64,000 bases of DNA. Origin: Ampelomyces quisqualis (lineage: Eukaryota; Ascomycota; Dothideomycetes; Pleosporales; Phaeosphaeriaceae). The notes beneath the pieces are model-generated. The model was not told where the DNA came from. It did no database searches and saw nothing but the letters and a program-made list of their open reading frames with translations. The stretch covers positions 2,542,001 through 2,606,000 of the forward strand of contig JAGTXZ010000018.1 in assembly GCA_018398575.1 (NCBI GenBank), in the 5' to 3' direction. The position numbers and the translations under genes are program-made. Positions 23,979-34,421 of this stretch are shown here, piece after piece. Each line of letters opens with the position of its first letter. Positions within the stretch are counted from its first letter, which is position 1.

Positions 23979-24452
23979 ATACCTATTCCTGTCCCTCCTA
24001 AGGCTTATCCTCTAGCCTATTAGGTTGTTTGCTTGCAGGCTGCAAGAGCTTTTGCCTACAGCTATTTTAATATTAAGTTTAGATTCTATTTAGACGTGTC
24101 TAAGAAGTGTGCTTACTACATACTCTTAAATAAGAAGTGTTGCCTAGTTCTCCTATATGCAGGCTAGGAGTATAATAGCCTCTCTAAGGCCCTTAACTAC
24201 AGGTTTACTACCTTAGGTAGAGATAAGTCTAACAAGGTAGTGTTAGAGCAAGAGGCTGCTGTTAAGAAGGCAGCGTTTTGGTTAGCAGTAGAGCAGGAGG
24301 CTAGTACTTGCAGCAGGCAGAGCTAGAACAGAGAACAACTAGGTAGTACGTTAGTGTCTGTACCTAGGGATTTAGATAGTTAAAAACGTCCTACTAGTAG
24401 TAGCAATAGTCTACTATTAGATCTAATAAAAGAGTAAGACTTTTATTGTTAA
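23979..24452 (+). pseudogene. Antisense accessory ORF of chromovirus copy 2, internally shortened
   Basis: Same antisense frame as in copy 1. The start codon has become ATA (23,979-23,981), and one Cys of the CxxC cluster has changed (TGC to TAC). The frame lacks exactly 249 bp (83 codons) that in copy 1 lies between two copies of a CGTTTTRG word at about 15,543 and 15,792, so it stays in frame. One Trp codon that is TAG in copy 1 (15,548-15,550) is still TGG here, which supports the reading frame and the RIP explanation. The final TAA at 24,450-24,452 overlaps the gag-pol stop on the other strand. Confidence 0.6.
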
Positions 24453-27400
24453 TAGCTGTTACTTACTAGTGTAGTAGTTGTAATATTAAGTTTAATTTCT
24501 CTAATATAATTGTCTTGCAATGCTATAAGATCTTTAACTCCTTTTTCCTATACTGTAATCTACTTAGCTAACGCTTGTAGAAGTCCTAGCTGTTTTAGAT
24601 AGCGTTTATAGAACGCTTGCAACATATATAGAGCGCCTATAAAGTTTAAAGCATTATACTAGGTAGAGTTAAGGTTATAGCCTACCTATTTTACGTAATA
24701 CTTTAGGATAGAGCAGTACAGCTTGCTAGCTAAGATCTTTTTAACTTCTTATTCTTTAACGCCTTAAATTAGGATGCTAGATAGGTTTAGGCTTAGCTAA
24801 CTAGGTAAGAGGTTGTTAGAGTCTTTGCAAAGGACGTCTAAAGCAAATACGTTATAGATCTTAGAACCTTTAGGTAGCTTTAGTTAAAATAAATAGCTAA
24901 CTTGTTCTAGAACTTTAAAGAGGCCTTCCTATAATTTAGCAAGTTTGCAACTTAAGTAGGTAACAGATAGGTTTTAGGTTAAGAAGTAAACCTTGTTACT
25001 TACTACCTAATTAACAGGTTAACAATGTTTGTTTACCTTAGCAGCTATCTATTTCTACACTTTCTCTATATTGTCTTTAGCTATGCACTAGGCTTTATGT
25101 ATATAGGTAGCTAAGCTTAAGGCATCTTTAATGTTTATATCTTTGTGTTTTAAAGAGAATAATACCTAATCCTAGCTCTATTATAGTTTAGATCTAAACA
25201 AGAGCTAGTATAGCGCTATACTAATTGCAGAGTGCAGCAGCGTAGCTTAGGCTTAATTAATTATTAGCAAGAGGTTACTCTAGTTATCCTAGTAATAAGA
25301 TACAAAAGGCCTTAATTGTTAATTAATATACTTATTTATAATCTTAGTTTGTCTATTAGTTTGTTTATAGTAGGCTATAGAAAGCTTAAGTTGCACGCCT
25401 AGGATCTTGCAGAACTTAGACTAGAATTAGGACACAAACTAAGGTCTGTAGTTAGACACTATACTTTTAGGCGTATAGCTAAATTAGTATACCTATTAGA
25501 TAAACAAGTAAGCTATTTCTTAAGCGTTAATTGTTTTGTAGTAAGGAATAGAAACAGCTTACTTAAATAGGCAATTAATAACAACTATAATTTAATTATA
25601 GCTATAACAATCTGTTAGAAATATCTTAAAATCTATACACAAATGCTGCATAGGCCTATTAGGAATTTGTAACAGATAGAGAAAACCTTAGGCTTAGAGC
25701 TGTCTTAAATAGGATCTTTAACAAGAAACGCAGTTTTGTACATAGCGTTTGCATATAGCCTCTATACTCTTCTAATAATATTACTAAGCTAAAAGCTAAT
25801 ACGTCTTTATAGCGCTTAGGTAAGCAGTAGATACTTAATTATAAGCCTCTCTAATTAGTTAAGTGCACAAAGAAGAGTCTCTAGGTACATATAGGCGTAA
25901 GTAATATAGTAGTAGTCTTTTTTAGACACAATACAGCTGTAGTAGCGTAAGGCATTCTTCCTTAAAGGAGTAGCAATTCTCTGCTAGCAGGGCTTTAATT
26001 AGTTCTAACAAGTTAAGATTTAGGAAGGCACTAATAGATTAGACTAAAATAACTAAAACATTAATCTCTAGCTAGTTACAGACGTAGTTCTAAGCTAGTT
26101 TAGAGTTAACTAGAGGGTTTAGGCGTTTAGGTCTTAGAAGTACACAGAATCTGTTGTCTTGTTAGGCAGCCTTAACCTTGCTAACGTCCTATTTCCTTTA
26201 GCTTAAGATATTAGCTTACTTATTAAGCTTACTAGGCGTGTACTTAATGTAGAAATTAAAAGAAGTAATAATCTCTGCCTATTGTGCTTAACGTGCATTA
26301 AGAACCTTAGTAGTTATAAAGTATTCTAAGAAGCAGTAATCTAAATACACCTAGATTTAACTCTATATAGAGGTAAGTTTAGCTTTCTACTTCTTAAACA
26401 CTTTTAGAATAGCAAAAAGTTTCTTATTGTGTATTTCTTAATTAAGCTTAGCTCTAAATAGAGCGTAACTGTAGAAGGCTATAGGATACTACTTGTTGTT
26501 AGAGTACTTCTAAGAGAGTACTCCTGCTATTACTCTATCTAACGCGTTAGTTTCTAACTTTATGTTATATTTAGGATAGAAATAAGATAGTGTAGAAATA
26601 GCTAAGAGTAAGACTTTAATCTAATCAAAAGCCTGTTAGCAGTCTATAGTCTAATCAAACAGTATAGCAAAACTTTAAAGCTTTATAATTAGTTTAGCTA
26701 CATAAGAGAAATCTTTAATAAATTATTAATAGAAACTAGCAAAGCTAAGAAATAACTTAACGCTAGTAACTATAGTAGGTTTAGCCTAGTTTTAGAGTGC
26801 TTCTACCTTATTAGAGTTAACTTTAGTGCCCTAGTTTGTTAGAACGTAACCTAGATACTTTATGCAGGTTACATAGAATTTACTCTTCTAAATATCTACT
26901 TAGAGTCCTGTAGTACGTAGGCGCTCTAAGACCTTTTAGACGTGTTCTTAATATAAGTTTATATCCTTAGAGTAGATTAGAATGTTATTAAAATACGCAA
27001 TGCAGAAATTATTAAGATAATTAATTAGTATATTGTTTATATAGCGTTAATACGTAGCTAGCCTATTGCACAAGCTAAAAGAAAAAACCTTACACTTATA
27101 TATACTATAACAAGTCCAAAAGGTAGTATACTCTTTAAAGTTAGGATTTATACAAATTTTGTTAAAGGCAGCTCTAATATTAAACTTAGTAAAGATCTTA
27201 GCTTTAGAGGGACGTAATAGCAGCTTATTAATATAAGAGATTAGATAGACGTTCTTACGCGTAAGAGCGTTAATCTTCTAGTAGTCTACATAAATGCGTA
27301 TGTCTCTATTTAGTTTGCGTACACAAAGAATAAGTAAAGTAAAAGAACTTTAACTAGCTGTAATAAAACTCTTCTAAAGGTGTTCTTAGACGTAGGCCTT

Positions 27401-29900
27401 AGTAGCTTTAAGCTTCTCCTAATTTTACTTGTATAAGAGACTAAACGCATTTAGTAATAGTTCTTTAAAAACAATCTTATAATTGTACAGACAATAAGAA
27501 GGTAATTAATTAGCTACTAACTTGCTAAATACATCCTAATACTAGAAGTAACAGGCAAGTAATTTCTTATCTAATTAGCTTTAATTGTCTGCGTTATCCT
27601 TAGAGGCAAGGATCTTATTAATCTTATAGAGGCTTGTTGTAAAGAACTTGTTCTAGAGCTTCTTTATAATAAAGTAAAATACATTAGTAAAAATAAGAGT
27701 AATGCAGGTAGTTAGAGAAGGTTTAGACTCTAAGCAGTTTTGCTTAGTTAAGGTATAAGAAATCTCTAAGATTTTTTAGGCTAATAAGAGCTTTAAGCAT
27801 CTCTTAATACAATAAATAGAAAAAGAGAAACAGTAAAGACTGTTTTAGATATAATAGTCTTTTTTCTCCTATAGAGCGTTGCGTTATTGCATATTAAGAT
27901 AGACAGTAGCTAGCACTATAGCTTAATGTAGAATAGTAGAAATAGAAGGTAAAGGATTGTATAAACAGAGGTACTTAGATAGCCAAATAAACTGTAACTT
28001 ATCTGTGTCTAATTAAATCTTAAATTATCTTAACTATTAAAGGCTAAGTATACAATCCTAAGACCTAAGATTAAAGATAAGAAATAGACAGTTTAAAATC
28101 TTTTAGCTATTAATATTTAAGTATAGTTAAATATATTAAGTAACTAAAAAAGTAATCTAATCCTTAAAGCTGCGTACCTAAACCTAAAAGAAGAGCTTCT
28201 AGATAGGTTGCTGCAAGGCTTTAGAAACAGATAAGATAATTTGTAAATTTAAAAATAGAAAACCTTAAGCACTAGTGTTAACAAGAGTATTAAGGCGTAA
28301 GCTAATACTCTAGTTATAGAAAAGCGTAGGTATAAAGAAATAGAGACTACAAAACAAATAAGAAAGGTTAAGGTAAGATAGATTATAATAGCTTAGGCCT
28401 AAAGAAGAGTATCTTTCTAGGCGCTTCTATTTCCTATATAATACACCTCCTAATTAGGTTGCTCTTAAGCATCTTTATACTTATCTACTTCTATAGCTTT
28501 AATCTAACGCACACAAGGCTTTGTGCAGTTACTAGTATAGTGTTTTAGCTTACTATAATTATAACAACTACTAAGGGTCTTCTATTGTTTTAGCTTAAAA
28601 GTCTTTGTAGAAAGACGCACTGTTATAAATTAATAGGCTAGCGCAGAATTTGTTAGAGCGCTAGTAGTAGTAGTCTAATTTAGCTTTAAATTCTGTTGTA
28701 AAGCTAACCTAATTAGTAACCTAGCAGTAGCTAGTGTTATACTTAGTGTAGAGTTGTTCTTCTGCTCTATATTATATGTAGTAAGGTGTTCTACTATCTA
28801 ATTAAATAAGTTCTTCTATTAGTGCCTAAATCCTAGGTTAAGAGCTTACAACCCTAGCGTAATCTTAGTCTATAAGTAGTAAAACTACTCTAAAGAAAGT
28901 ACTTGTCTCTTAACTGCAGAACTTAGAAACCTAGCTTTAAACAAAAGGAACGTTTTCTCCTTAGTTATTTGCATTTAATTAAAAGCTGCTTAGCTTTTAG
29001 CTACCTTGTTACCTGTAATAAAGTAAGACTTAAGTAGCCTAATTATTTGCTTAGCGTTCTAGAATTACTCTTAATTAGTATCTAATAAATATTATAGCTT
29101 AAGATAGCCCTTAGCTAATCTTATAGTGTAGCCCTATACTAAGGCTATGCGTTGTCTTTTAGTCTAATAGTAATCTAAGTTAATCTTAAGTTAATCCTAG
29201 ATAGAGGCCTACTATTAGCAGAAGGTAGAATCTTTTCTATTACTAAGATTGTCTATATTAGGCGTTTTCTTAGATTGTTAAAGTTAGCAAGAGCCTTTAT
29301 AGTAATATAAGTACTTAGATGTAGAGCTGTTAAATAAACAGCAAAGTACAAAATTGTTCTAGAGTAATTTAGTAGTAAGTAGAGGCTTATCTAGTCCTAT
29401 TAACAGAGTTAGTTCTTTCTTAAGAGAATTAATTTCTACTAAAGCTTGTTTTAAATCTTGTTGTAATTAATTAACCTCTATTTAAGTAAGAGTTAGATTT
29501 AGTGCAGCTCTAGGCTAAGAAGGTTCCTTAGTGTCTAGCTTTTTTACTTTAGCACTCTGTTGCCAGGTTGTTATAGTTAATACAGAGTTGTCTTAGAAAA
29601 AGGCTTCTAAAGTTAGTTTTTTAGAAGGAGTTATTAGCGTTGCCTCTAATACTCCTAGGTTATTAATAGTCTCTAAGTTTCTATTGTAGCGCTAAACGCA
29701 ACTTTTCTAAAGTAATTCTAACTGTTATGTTAATAGAAAGATCTAAACCTAAAGGCTTTAGCTATTAAGAGATCTAAAAGATCTTAACTGTGTTTAATAG
29801 ATTTAAGGTTGCAAACAGATCTAATTTAGATATTGTTTTGTACGTTTTAACGCAATCTTTTTAAAAGTAAATTGCAATATTATCTAAATACTATTACTAG
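24449..29900 (-). pseudogene. gag-pol of chromovirus copy 2, RIP-inactivated
   Basis: Collinear with the copy-1 gag-pol. The reverse-transcriptase catalytic segment reads YFNN at 26,995-26,984 instead of YxDD. The DY*K-type segment is again interrupted by TAG near 27,285, and the chromodomain lies at about 24,730-24,580. The frame terminates at TTA 24,449-24,451. RIP-type changes differ in part from copy 1, so the two copies were mutated after they had separated. Confidence 0.82.
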
Positions 29901-29922
29901 CAGGACAAAGTTTCTCTTGTAA

Positions 29923-30221
29923 TGTAACAACGCAGGTAAGTACAGCTATTAGGATTAAATTAGATACGTATTAGAGGCATATAGAAGTGCGTGTTATATC
30001 AGAGATTCTAGATTAGCTATACACCTATAGGTCTTGTACAGAAGAACAAGAGAAACTTGTCCTCTATCTATGCTATAGGCTTATATTTATAGTAGGTGTA
30101 GCAGCTAAGTTAGAGTGCTGTTAAAGCGCTTTTAGTTCTAATCTACTAGCTCTCTACATAATCTGTTACTAAGCCTTTATAAGGTATTAGATGTAAGATG
30201 TGTTTGCATGTGCTTGTTACA
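29923..30221 (-). repeat. LTR (element 5' LTR) of chromovirus copy 2
   Basis: 299-bp partner of 23,356-23,654 with intact TGTAAC/GTTACA ends. The palindromic start-of-transcript segment is at about 30,044-30,062. Confidence 0.92.
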
Positions 30222-31178
30222 AGAATAATGCTTATAATAGTTATAGAGCTAGCTATAGTCTGTTTACAGAGTATATTGCACTTAAGAACTTTTGCAAAGA
30301 TACTTGCGTAAACTGCTATTACAGATCTTTTAGAACTTGCTATTCTTTTTGCTGTAAGTTCTATTCTATCTGTTTTTATATTTTCTAATAGTTTACAGCC
30401 TAAAACTAGTCTAACAGGCTCTCTAGTAAGCACAGCAGTTTGTCTAAGTCTTCTAGCTTGTCTAAGCGCACCTGCAAAAACTGTATAGCTGTTAAATCTA
30501 AGTCTAAGTCTTCTAATACAGGTGTTGTAGGCTGTCTAAAGCGTCTAAAGCATTTTAAGTAGAGCTACAAAGACTATAAGAGCAATAACAAGACTAGTAT
30601 TTACCTCTATAACTTCTGTCTTATAGCCTATAATAATCTTTTACAAATATTCTATTTGCTTTTTATAAGATTAACAAAAGTGTTATAACTTTTTAAGATA
30701 ATCTTAATAAGCTTGCAGACTTTGTTAAAGCTATAGATTAGGTTACAGGCTTTATAGATAGATAAATAATATAGAAAAGGACTTTATAGTCTATAATAAT
30801 AATTTATAATTTATAGTAATACTTAGTTAAGCTCTTTATAAGCTGCAGAACCTTTTAGTTTTACTAAATATAAATATAGAGTGCTTATTACAAATAATAC
30901 AAGCTGCAAAACACTTTTGCCTAGGTGATTTTCTTTGCTTACTAATTAACAATTAGACTTTTCACCCTTAGCTAATTACCTGGCATTTTAGAGAGGTAAA
31001 TAAAAAGAGGTAAGAGAGTAAAAGTAGAAACAGATTAAACAAGAGAGAAATAATAAAGTTAAAAAATAGTTTATAATTACTGTGTAAATATACCTAGACC
31101 GTATAAATATAGACGACTTTGCGGTGTTTCTGGGGGGAATTCTGCGGGGTTTTTTTACATGGTTTTATTTAGTTCTAC

Positions 31179-31212
31179 GCGGGGTATTTAACACCGCGTT
31201 TGTACCGCAGTG
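31179..31212 (-). repeat. Right terminal inverted repeat of the outer element
   Basis: Inverted partner of 9572-9605, ending GTACCGCAGTG and followed by CAA. Additional GCGGTG/GCGGGG words lie just inside (about 31120-31190). Confidence 0.85.
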
Positions 31213-32217
31213 CAACGTATCGTACGTCGTAATGGAGTGGCGTTCTTTGCAAATGCAATGCTAGTCGACAATTGGTCTGGCAAGTACGGATAGTTCAGAT
31301 GCTGTCCGTCACCAGAGTCAGCCTTGGAGGTAGGTACAGCGAGACGATGACTTCTCGAGGATAGCGGAAGCCGGACCGCCGCTCTTGTTAGACGTGTGCG
31401 ACGACGCAGAGATGGACCGAGCCCTAGACGATTTTGTCCAGGAATCTGTTTCTAACACACACACACATCTCACATTCACAGGTATGGTACTAATCACCTC
31501 CTGTGCTGACATGACCTGCCCATCTACATATTCCCAGTTCAGTGTTCCGACACTCAATCCATCCCGACCACTTGTTACCCTAAGAAGCCGTTGGAACCGA
31601 AAAGGTGCGTACCTGACTCGCACAACGCATCAGGTACGGACCGCGCGCTAGTGCACAACCGCAAGTATATTGGAACATCGCGTGTCAGTGTATTATGCCG
31701 TCTCGCGCAGGTGGGAGTTTCAGTGTATGCAGGGTTGATGGAGTCGTGGTTTCACGTAGTCTTCCCCAAGGGTGCGCGATAGGAGCGGTGAGTTTGAGTG
31801 TCGCGCGCAACCAAGGTGCTGGTGTTGCGTTGTGCTATGCTATGCATGTGTGTATTGTGCATCAGGATCAGGTTTGGCCGTGAACGAGGTGGTAAGTAGT
31901 TGTGATATGATTGATTATGATTTCTTCTTTGATCTGTGATCAGGGACACGGGGGCGAGCTAATCTCTGGGTATGATATGACGTGATGTGAGTGGGATGAT
32001 AAACGACAAGTGGGGAATCCGTTCATGTGTGAAGTTGGTGCTGTGCGAGGACGGTGGCGACCAAGAAAGAACAACAAAGGAGACGAAAATAAGCAGAATT
32101 TTAAGCTGGGGAGTTTGGCAAATGTCCGGTAATACATGCGTCGTGGAAAGCGTTTTTCATCTCATCATGACAAGAAAGGTAGATAGAAGAGTTCATCAGG
32201 CCTGATCATGGTCGTGC
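31213..32217. other. Spacer right of the island
   Basis: Base composition returns to normal within a few bases of the right inverted repeat. Overlapping open frames of about 90-100 codons exist on both strands at 31,318-31,651, but neither has a convincing start, splice pattern or domain. A short AC dinucleotide run lies at about 31,456-31,468. The distal part is probably the 3' UTR of the minus-strand gene ending at 32,218. Confidence 0.45.
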
Positions 32218-33810
32218 CTAGCTCAGTTTTTCTCCTTGGTTGACCATCCAGGTGCGAAATGCTTTGGCTTTGCTAGTTGCGCCTACGCCGGCTTTCGAGT
32301 CCATGTGGCTGGCGGCCGAGTATGCTTCTACTACGCTCATGGCGCCGGCTTCTTCACGTTCGTCAAAGGGGATGAGTTCGAGGAATTGCCAGAGGGTAAC
32401 GGAGCCGAGTTTAACATGTGCTTGAATGACGTAGTCGGTGTTGACAACATCGGGAATTGTTCGTGAAACCAGGTCCCAGCCGCTGGCGGTTGAAGATGCT
32501 TGACGGGCTAGGAGGCGTTCGCTCGACGCCAGAATTAAGAAAGCCTTTCCAACGGCTGCTTTTGTAGTAACGTGGTCTTGGGAAACCTCCAAGACTTCTA
32601 AGAAATCATCAAGAGATGCAGTTCCAATGAATGTGTGGCGGTGCTTGTACTCCAGGTCCCGCTCTTTCTGTCGTAGAGTTGCTGTCGGGCCTGATTTTTC
32701 GGGCGCGCGACCTCGGGGAGTTCGGGGAGTCTTTGGGGTCTGGGGAGGGGTGTCAATTAAAGAGCCAAACTTGGAGCGCTGGAGGCCGTCGGTCTGGGTA
32801 ATGGCGGGTTTGAGAGGAATGCCAAGAGAAATTCTTCGCTCGTGGCCGTGGGGCGGGCGCTCGGGTTTCGAGGGGTTGGCCTGGAGTTGCAGGAGACCTT
32901 CGTTCGTCTTTGTCCTTGCGCGTAGAGGTAGGGAGGCCCTCTTCGCCTTGTTGAAGTTTGGCTCTGTCGATGGTGCTCGTGAGTGGCGGACGCGCCGTAG
33001 CGTAGGCGCCGGCATGACCTCGGTCCTGCTGGAGGGGTCGTTTTCGAAGGAAAAGTAGTCGGGTGAGCCTGGCGTGCCTGTGCCTGTTTGCGGGCGATCC
33101 AATGAGAGCATCTCGGGCTCTTCAAACAGCGTGCGGTCCGAGTTGGGGGAAAAGGTGTCGCTGCCGTCGGACGCTTTGGCACGCGAATGGGCAAACTTCA
33201 GGCCAGCGCCGTCGGTCGGTGGGACCCATTGCACGCTCGACTGGGACAGCGAGCGGCGTCGCAGCCTCGCGTCCAGGCTGTGCTGCTCGGCCTCGCTGGT
33301 GGGTGAAAAGTGCGACTGCGGCGAACCCGGCGGCTGGCGGGCGTCGTGTCCCCCCGCGTTCTTGAGTGCGGCGAGGATACCGCTATCCCCGCGATCGAGG
33401 TAGAGTAGTCCCATTCTCCACATACTCGGTCGTGGTTGATGCGTGATCCTGCCGCGAGGAGGGAGTCCGGTGGCGTCGCGGTCAGCCTCTGTGGGGTTGT
33501 TGTTGTTGTTGTTGTTGTCGGCGGTGCTGGATGAGGAGTGGTCGGCTGCCGGTCGTGCAGTTTTGGCACTCGAGGGCTGCGGGTAGTGCGGTGGGCCCAC
33601 GTCCAAAACATCCGGCTCACCGCTTTTTCCGGCCCTGGAGAGGGAAATTCGTGATGATGCCGTGCCGCTGTGCGTGGAACTCGACTGTTTGCCAATCAAG
33701 TCCCCGGCCTGCTCTTGAAACGACACGTGCAGCTCATCGATGCTGCTGCGCCGGCGTAGCGCCATAGCGTGTCCCGGGTGATCCCGGCGTCGCAGGAGCT
33801 CGTTAGCCAT
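32218..33810 (-). CDS. Conserved-looking hypothetical protein, 530 aa, largely disordered
   Basis: A single exon on the minus strand. I place the start at 33,810 because the ATG has an excellent context (CACCATGGC) and opens MANELLRRRDHPGHAMALRR. The frame stays open to 34,083, so a longer N-terminus is possible. Residues 30-400 are Ser/Pro/Arg-rich with several PxTP and Ser-Pro sites and an Asn run coded by GTT repeats (about 33,497-33,516). The C-terminal 110 residues look folded and helical (TASLDDFLEVLEVSQDHV, then VNTDYVIQAHVKLGSVTLWQ and FLELIPFDEREEAG). No membrane segment or known domain was recognised. The clustered phosphorylatable sites suggest a regulatory or scaffold role, which is only inference. 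Confidence 0.65.
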   Translation of the reverse strand: MANELLRRRDHPGHAMALRRRSSIDELHVSFQEQAGDLIGKQSSSTHSGTASSRISLSRAGKSGEPDVLDVGPPHYPQPSSAKTARPAADHSSSSTADNNNNNNNPTEADRDATGLPPRGRITHQPRPSMWRMGLLYLDRGDSGILAALKNAGGHDARQPPGSPQSHFSPTSEAEQHSLDARLRRRSLSQSSVQWVPPTDGAGLKFAHSRAKASDGSDTFSPNSDRTLFEEPEMLSLDRPQTGTGTPGSPDYFSFENDPSSRTEVMPAPTLRRVRHSRAPSTEPNFNKAKRASLPLRARTKTNEGLLQLQANPSKPERPPHGHERRISLGIPLKPAITQTDGLQRSKFGSLIDTPPQTPKTPRTPRGRAPEKSGPTATLRQKERDLEYKHRHTFIGTASLDDFLEVLEVSQDHVTTKAAVGKAFLILASSERLLARQASSTASGWDLVSRTIPDVVNTDYVIQAHVKLGSVTLWQFLELIPFDEREEAGAMSVVEAYSAASHMDSKAGVGATSKAKAFRTWMVNQGEKLS

Positions 33811-34421
33811 GGTGCATCGAACGAGCCTCGACTGCTTCATGGATCTTGCCCGCGCGAAGGGAAAGCTACCGACGTGTATGACGACGGCGGTCAGTCTTTT
33901 TTCGTTGGTGGTGGTGCGCCAGGTCACGCGCAGCTCGAAAGCGTCCGAGCAGACGCGCACCCACTCGACCTTCACCAGCCTCAGCGCCGCGAGACGGTAC
34001 AGCAGCTGCAAGCCGGCCCGGTAGGCGTAATGCACCTGCACGACGAAGCCCATGGCCTGGCGGGCAATCGCATTATTGCGCAATAGGGCTGGAGGTTAGC
34101 TTCGCCCTGGACTGTCAGCTGTCAGCCGGCGCGGGCACATGCAAAGTAGGTCGTGTGCTGGGCTCACAGCAGTCCCGGTGGTTGTGGTGTCATGGCGCCT
34201 GTTGTCGAATAGGAGACCTTTGGAATGTCCAAGGCCATCACGGGCCACACCCATCAGCCAATTCCGCGAACAGACGGAATGTTGATCGACATCTGGTCAC
34301 CCTGACATGGCGGTGTGGTATGGGCTTTGCAAATCTGCCATCACCAGGCAGCCACCATACTTGGATGTTTTCGCTGTACATGTGACAGTGAAGATGCACA
34401 ATATTCTAGAATCTTGTCGCT
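33811..34421. other. Upstream region of the 530-aa protein and 3' end of the ZNF511-like gene
   Basis: GC-rich at 33.8-34.1 kb, where the frame of the preceding gene remains open. It then becomes ordinary spacer holding the promoter of one minus-strand gene and the 3' UTR of the next. Nothing specific was identified. Confidence 0.35.

Larger units (their letters stand above)
23356..30221 (-). mobile_element. Ty3/gypsy chromovirus, copy 2 (6,866 bp)
   Basis: Same family and orientation as copy 1. LTRs lie at 23,356-23,654 and 29,923-30,221 (299 bp each), flanked by a perfect 5-bp duplication AGAAT (23,351-23,355 and 30,222-30,226). The purine tract AAGAAGGAGAG (minus strand) is next to the left LTR, and the candidate primer site at 29,903-29,922 is next to the right LTR. 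It is 251 bp shorter than copy 1, almost entirely because a 249-bp segment of the antisense ORF is absent. It is inserted in the downstream frame of the outer element. Confidence 0.93.
22255..30720 (+). pseudogene. Cysteine-rich downstream ORF of the outer element, split by LTR element 2
   Basis: After the helicase stop, plus-strand coding character resumes around 22,780 and continues to 23,355. It reappears after the second retrotransposon from 30,222 to about 30,515. Visible pieces include a Lys/Glu-rich stretch, a cluster CNNANKNCKSCLAKK near 23,087-23,130, the segment CKDTCVNCYYRSFRTCYSF near 30,296-30,352, and RTCKNCIAVKSKSKS near 30,466-30,510. There are thus several C-x2-C pairs that could bind metal. 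Frame changes between the pieces suggest an intron or an indel that I could not resolve. The order after RepHel suggests an accessory protein of the Helitron-type element or captured host DNA. Function unknown. Confidence 0.45.
9572..31212 (+). mobile_element. RIP-degraded Helitron-type element with terminal inverted repeats, hosting two nested retrotransposons
   Basis: The island starts with CACTGGGGTACAAATGCGG and ends with the inverted counterpart. The 34-bp termini match at 31 positions and are flanked on both sides by CAA (9569-9571, 31213-31215). Removing the two nested LTR elements and one copy of each of their duplications leaves about 7.6 kb. That remainder encodes, on the plus strand, a Helitron Rep/helicase followed by a cysteine-rich frame. 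The interior is strongly AT/TA-rich, and its frames are interrupted mainly by TAG/TAA at former Trp and Gln codons, as expected after RIP. Classical Helitrons lack inverted termini and target duplications. This is therefore either an unusual Helitron-like element or a Helitron inside a separate inverted-repeat element. No intact transposase frame remains. Confidence 0.7.

Noticed and set aside
14623..30221. One composite 15.6-kb retrotransposon with four LTRs
   Set aside because: Each LTR pair has its own perfect 5-bp target duplication (AGGAT, AGAAT), and outer-element sequence separates them, so they are two independent insertions.
30146..30433. Open frames of 60-95 codons on both strands inside the island
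   Set aside because: They cross the LTR/target-site junction or have AT-driven composition. The plus-strand one is part of the decayed cysteine-rich frame, not an intact gene.
9572..31212. Simple CACTA (EnSpm) transposon
   Set aside because: CACTG ends and a 3-bp duplication fit that class, but the only enzyme relic between them is a Helitron Rep/helicase. I kept the class open rather than naming it CACTA.
31318..31651. Overlapping open frames on both strands right of the island
   Set aside because: No start context, splice pattern or domain; the composition on both strands is equally plausible, so neither can be supported.
33063..33403. Long open frames antisense to the 530-aa protein
   Set aside because: They mirror the GC-rich, Ser/Arg-rich codons of the minus-strand gene.
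33497..33516. GTT trinucleotide run as an expanded repeat of interest
   Set aside because: A short run coding Asn in a disordered region, common in fungal proteins.
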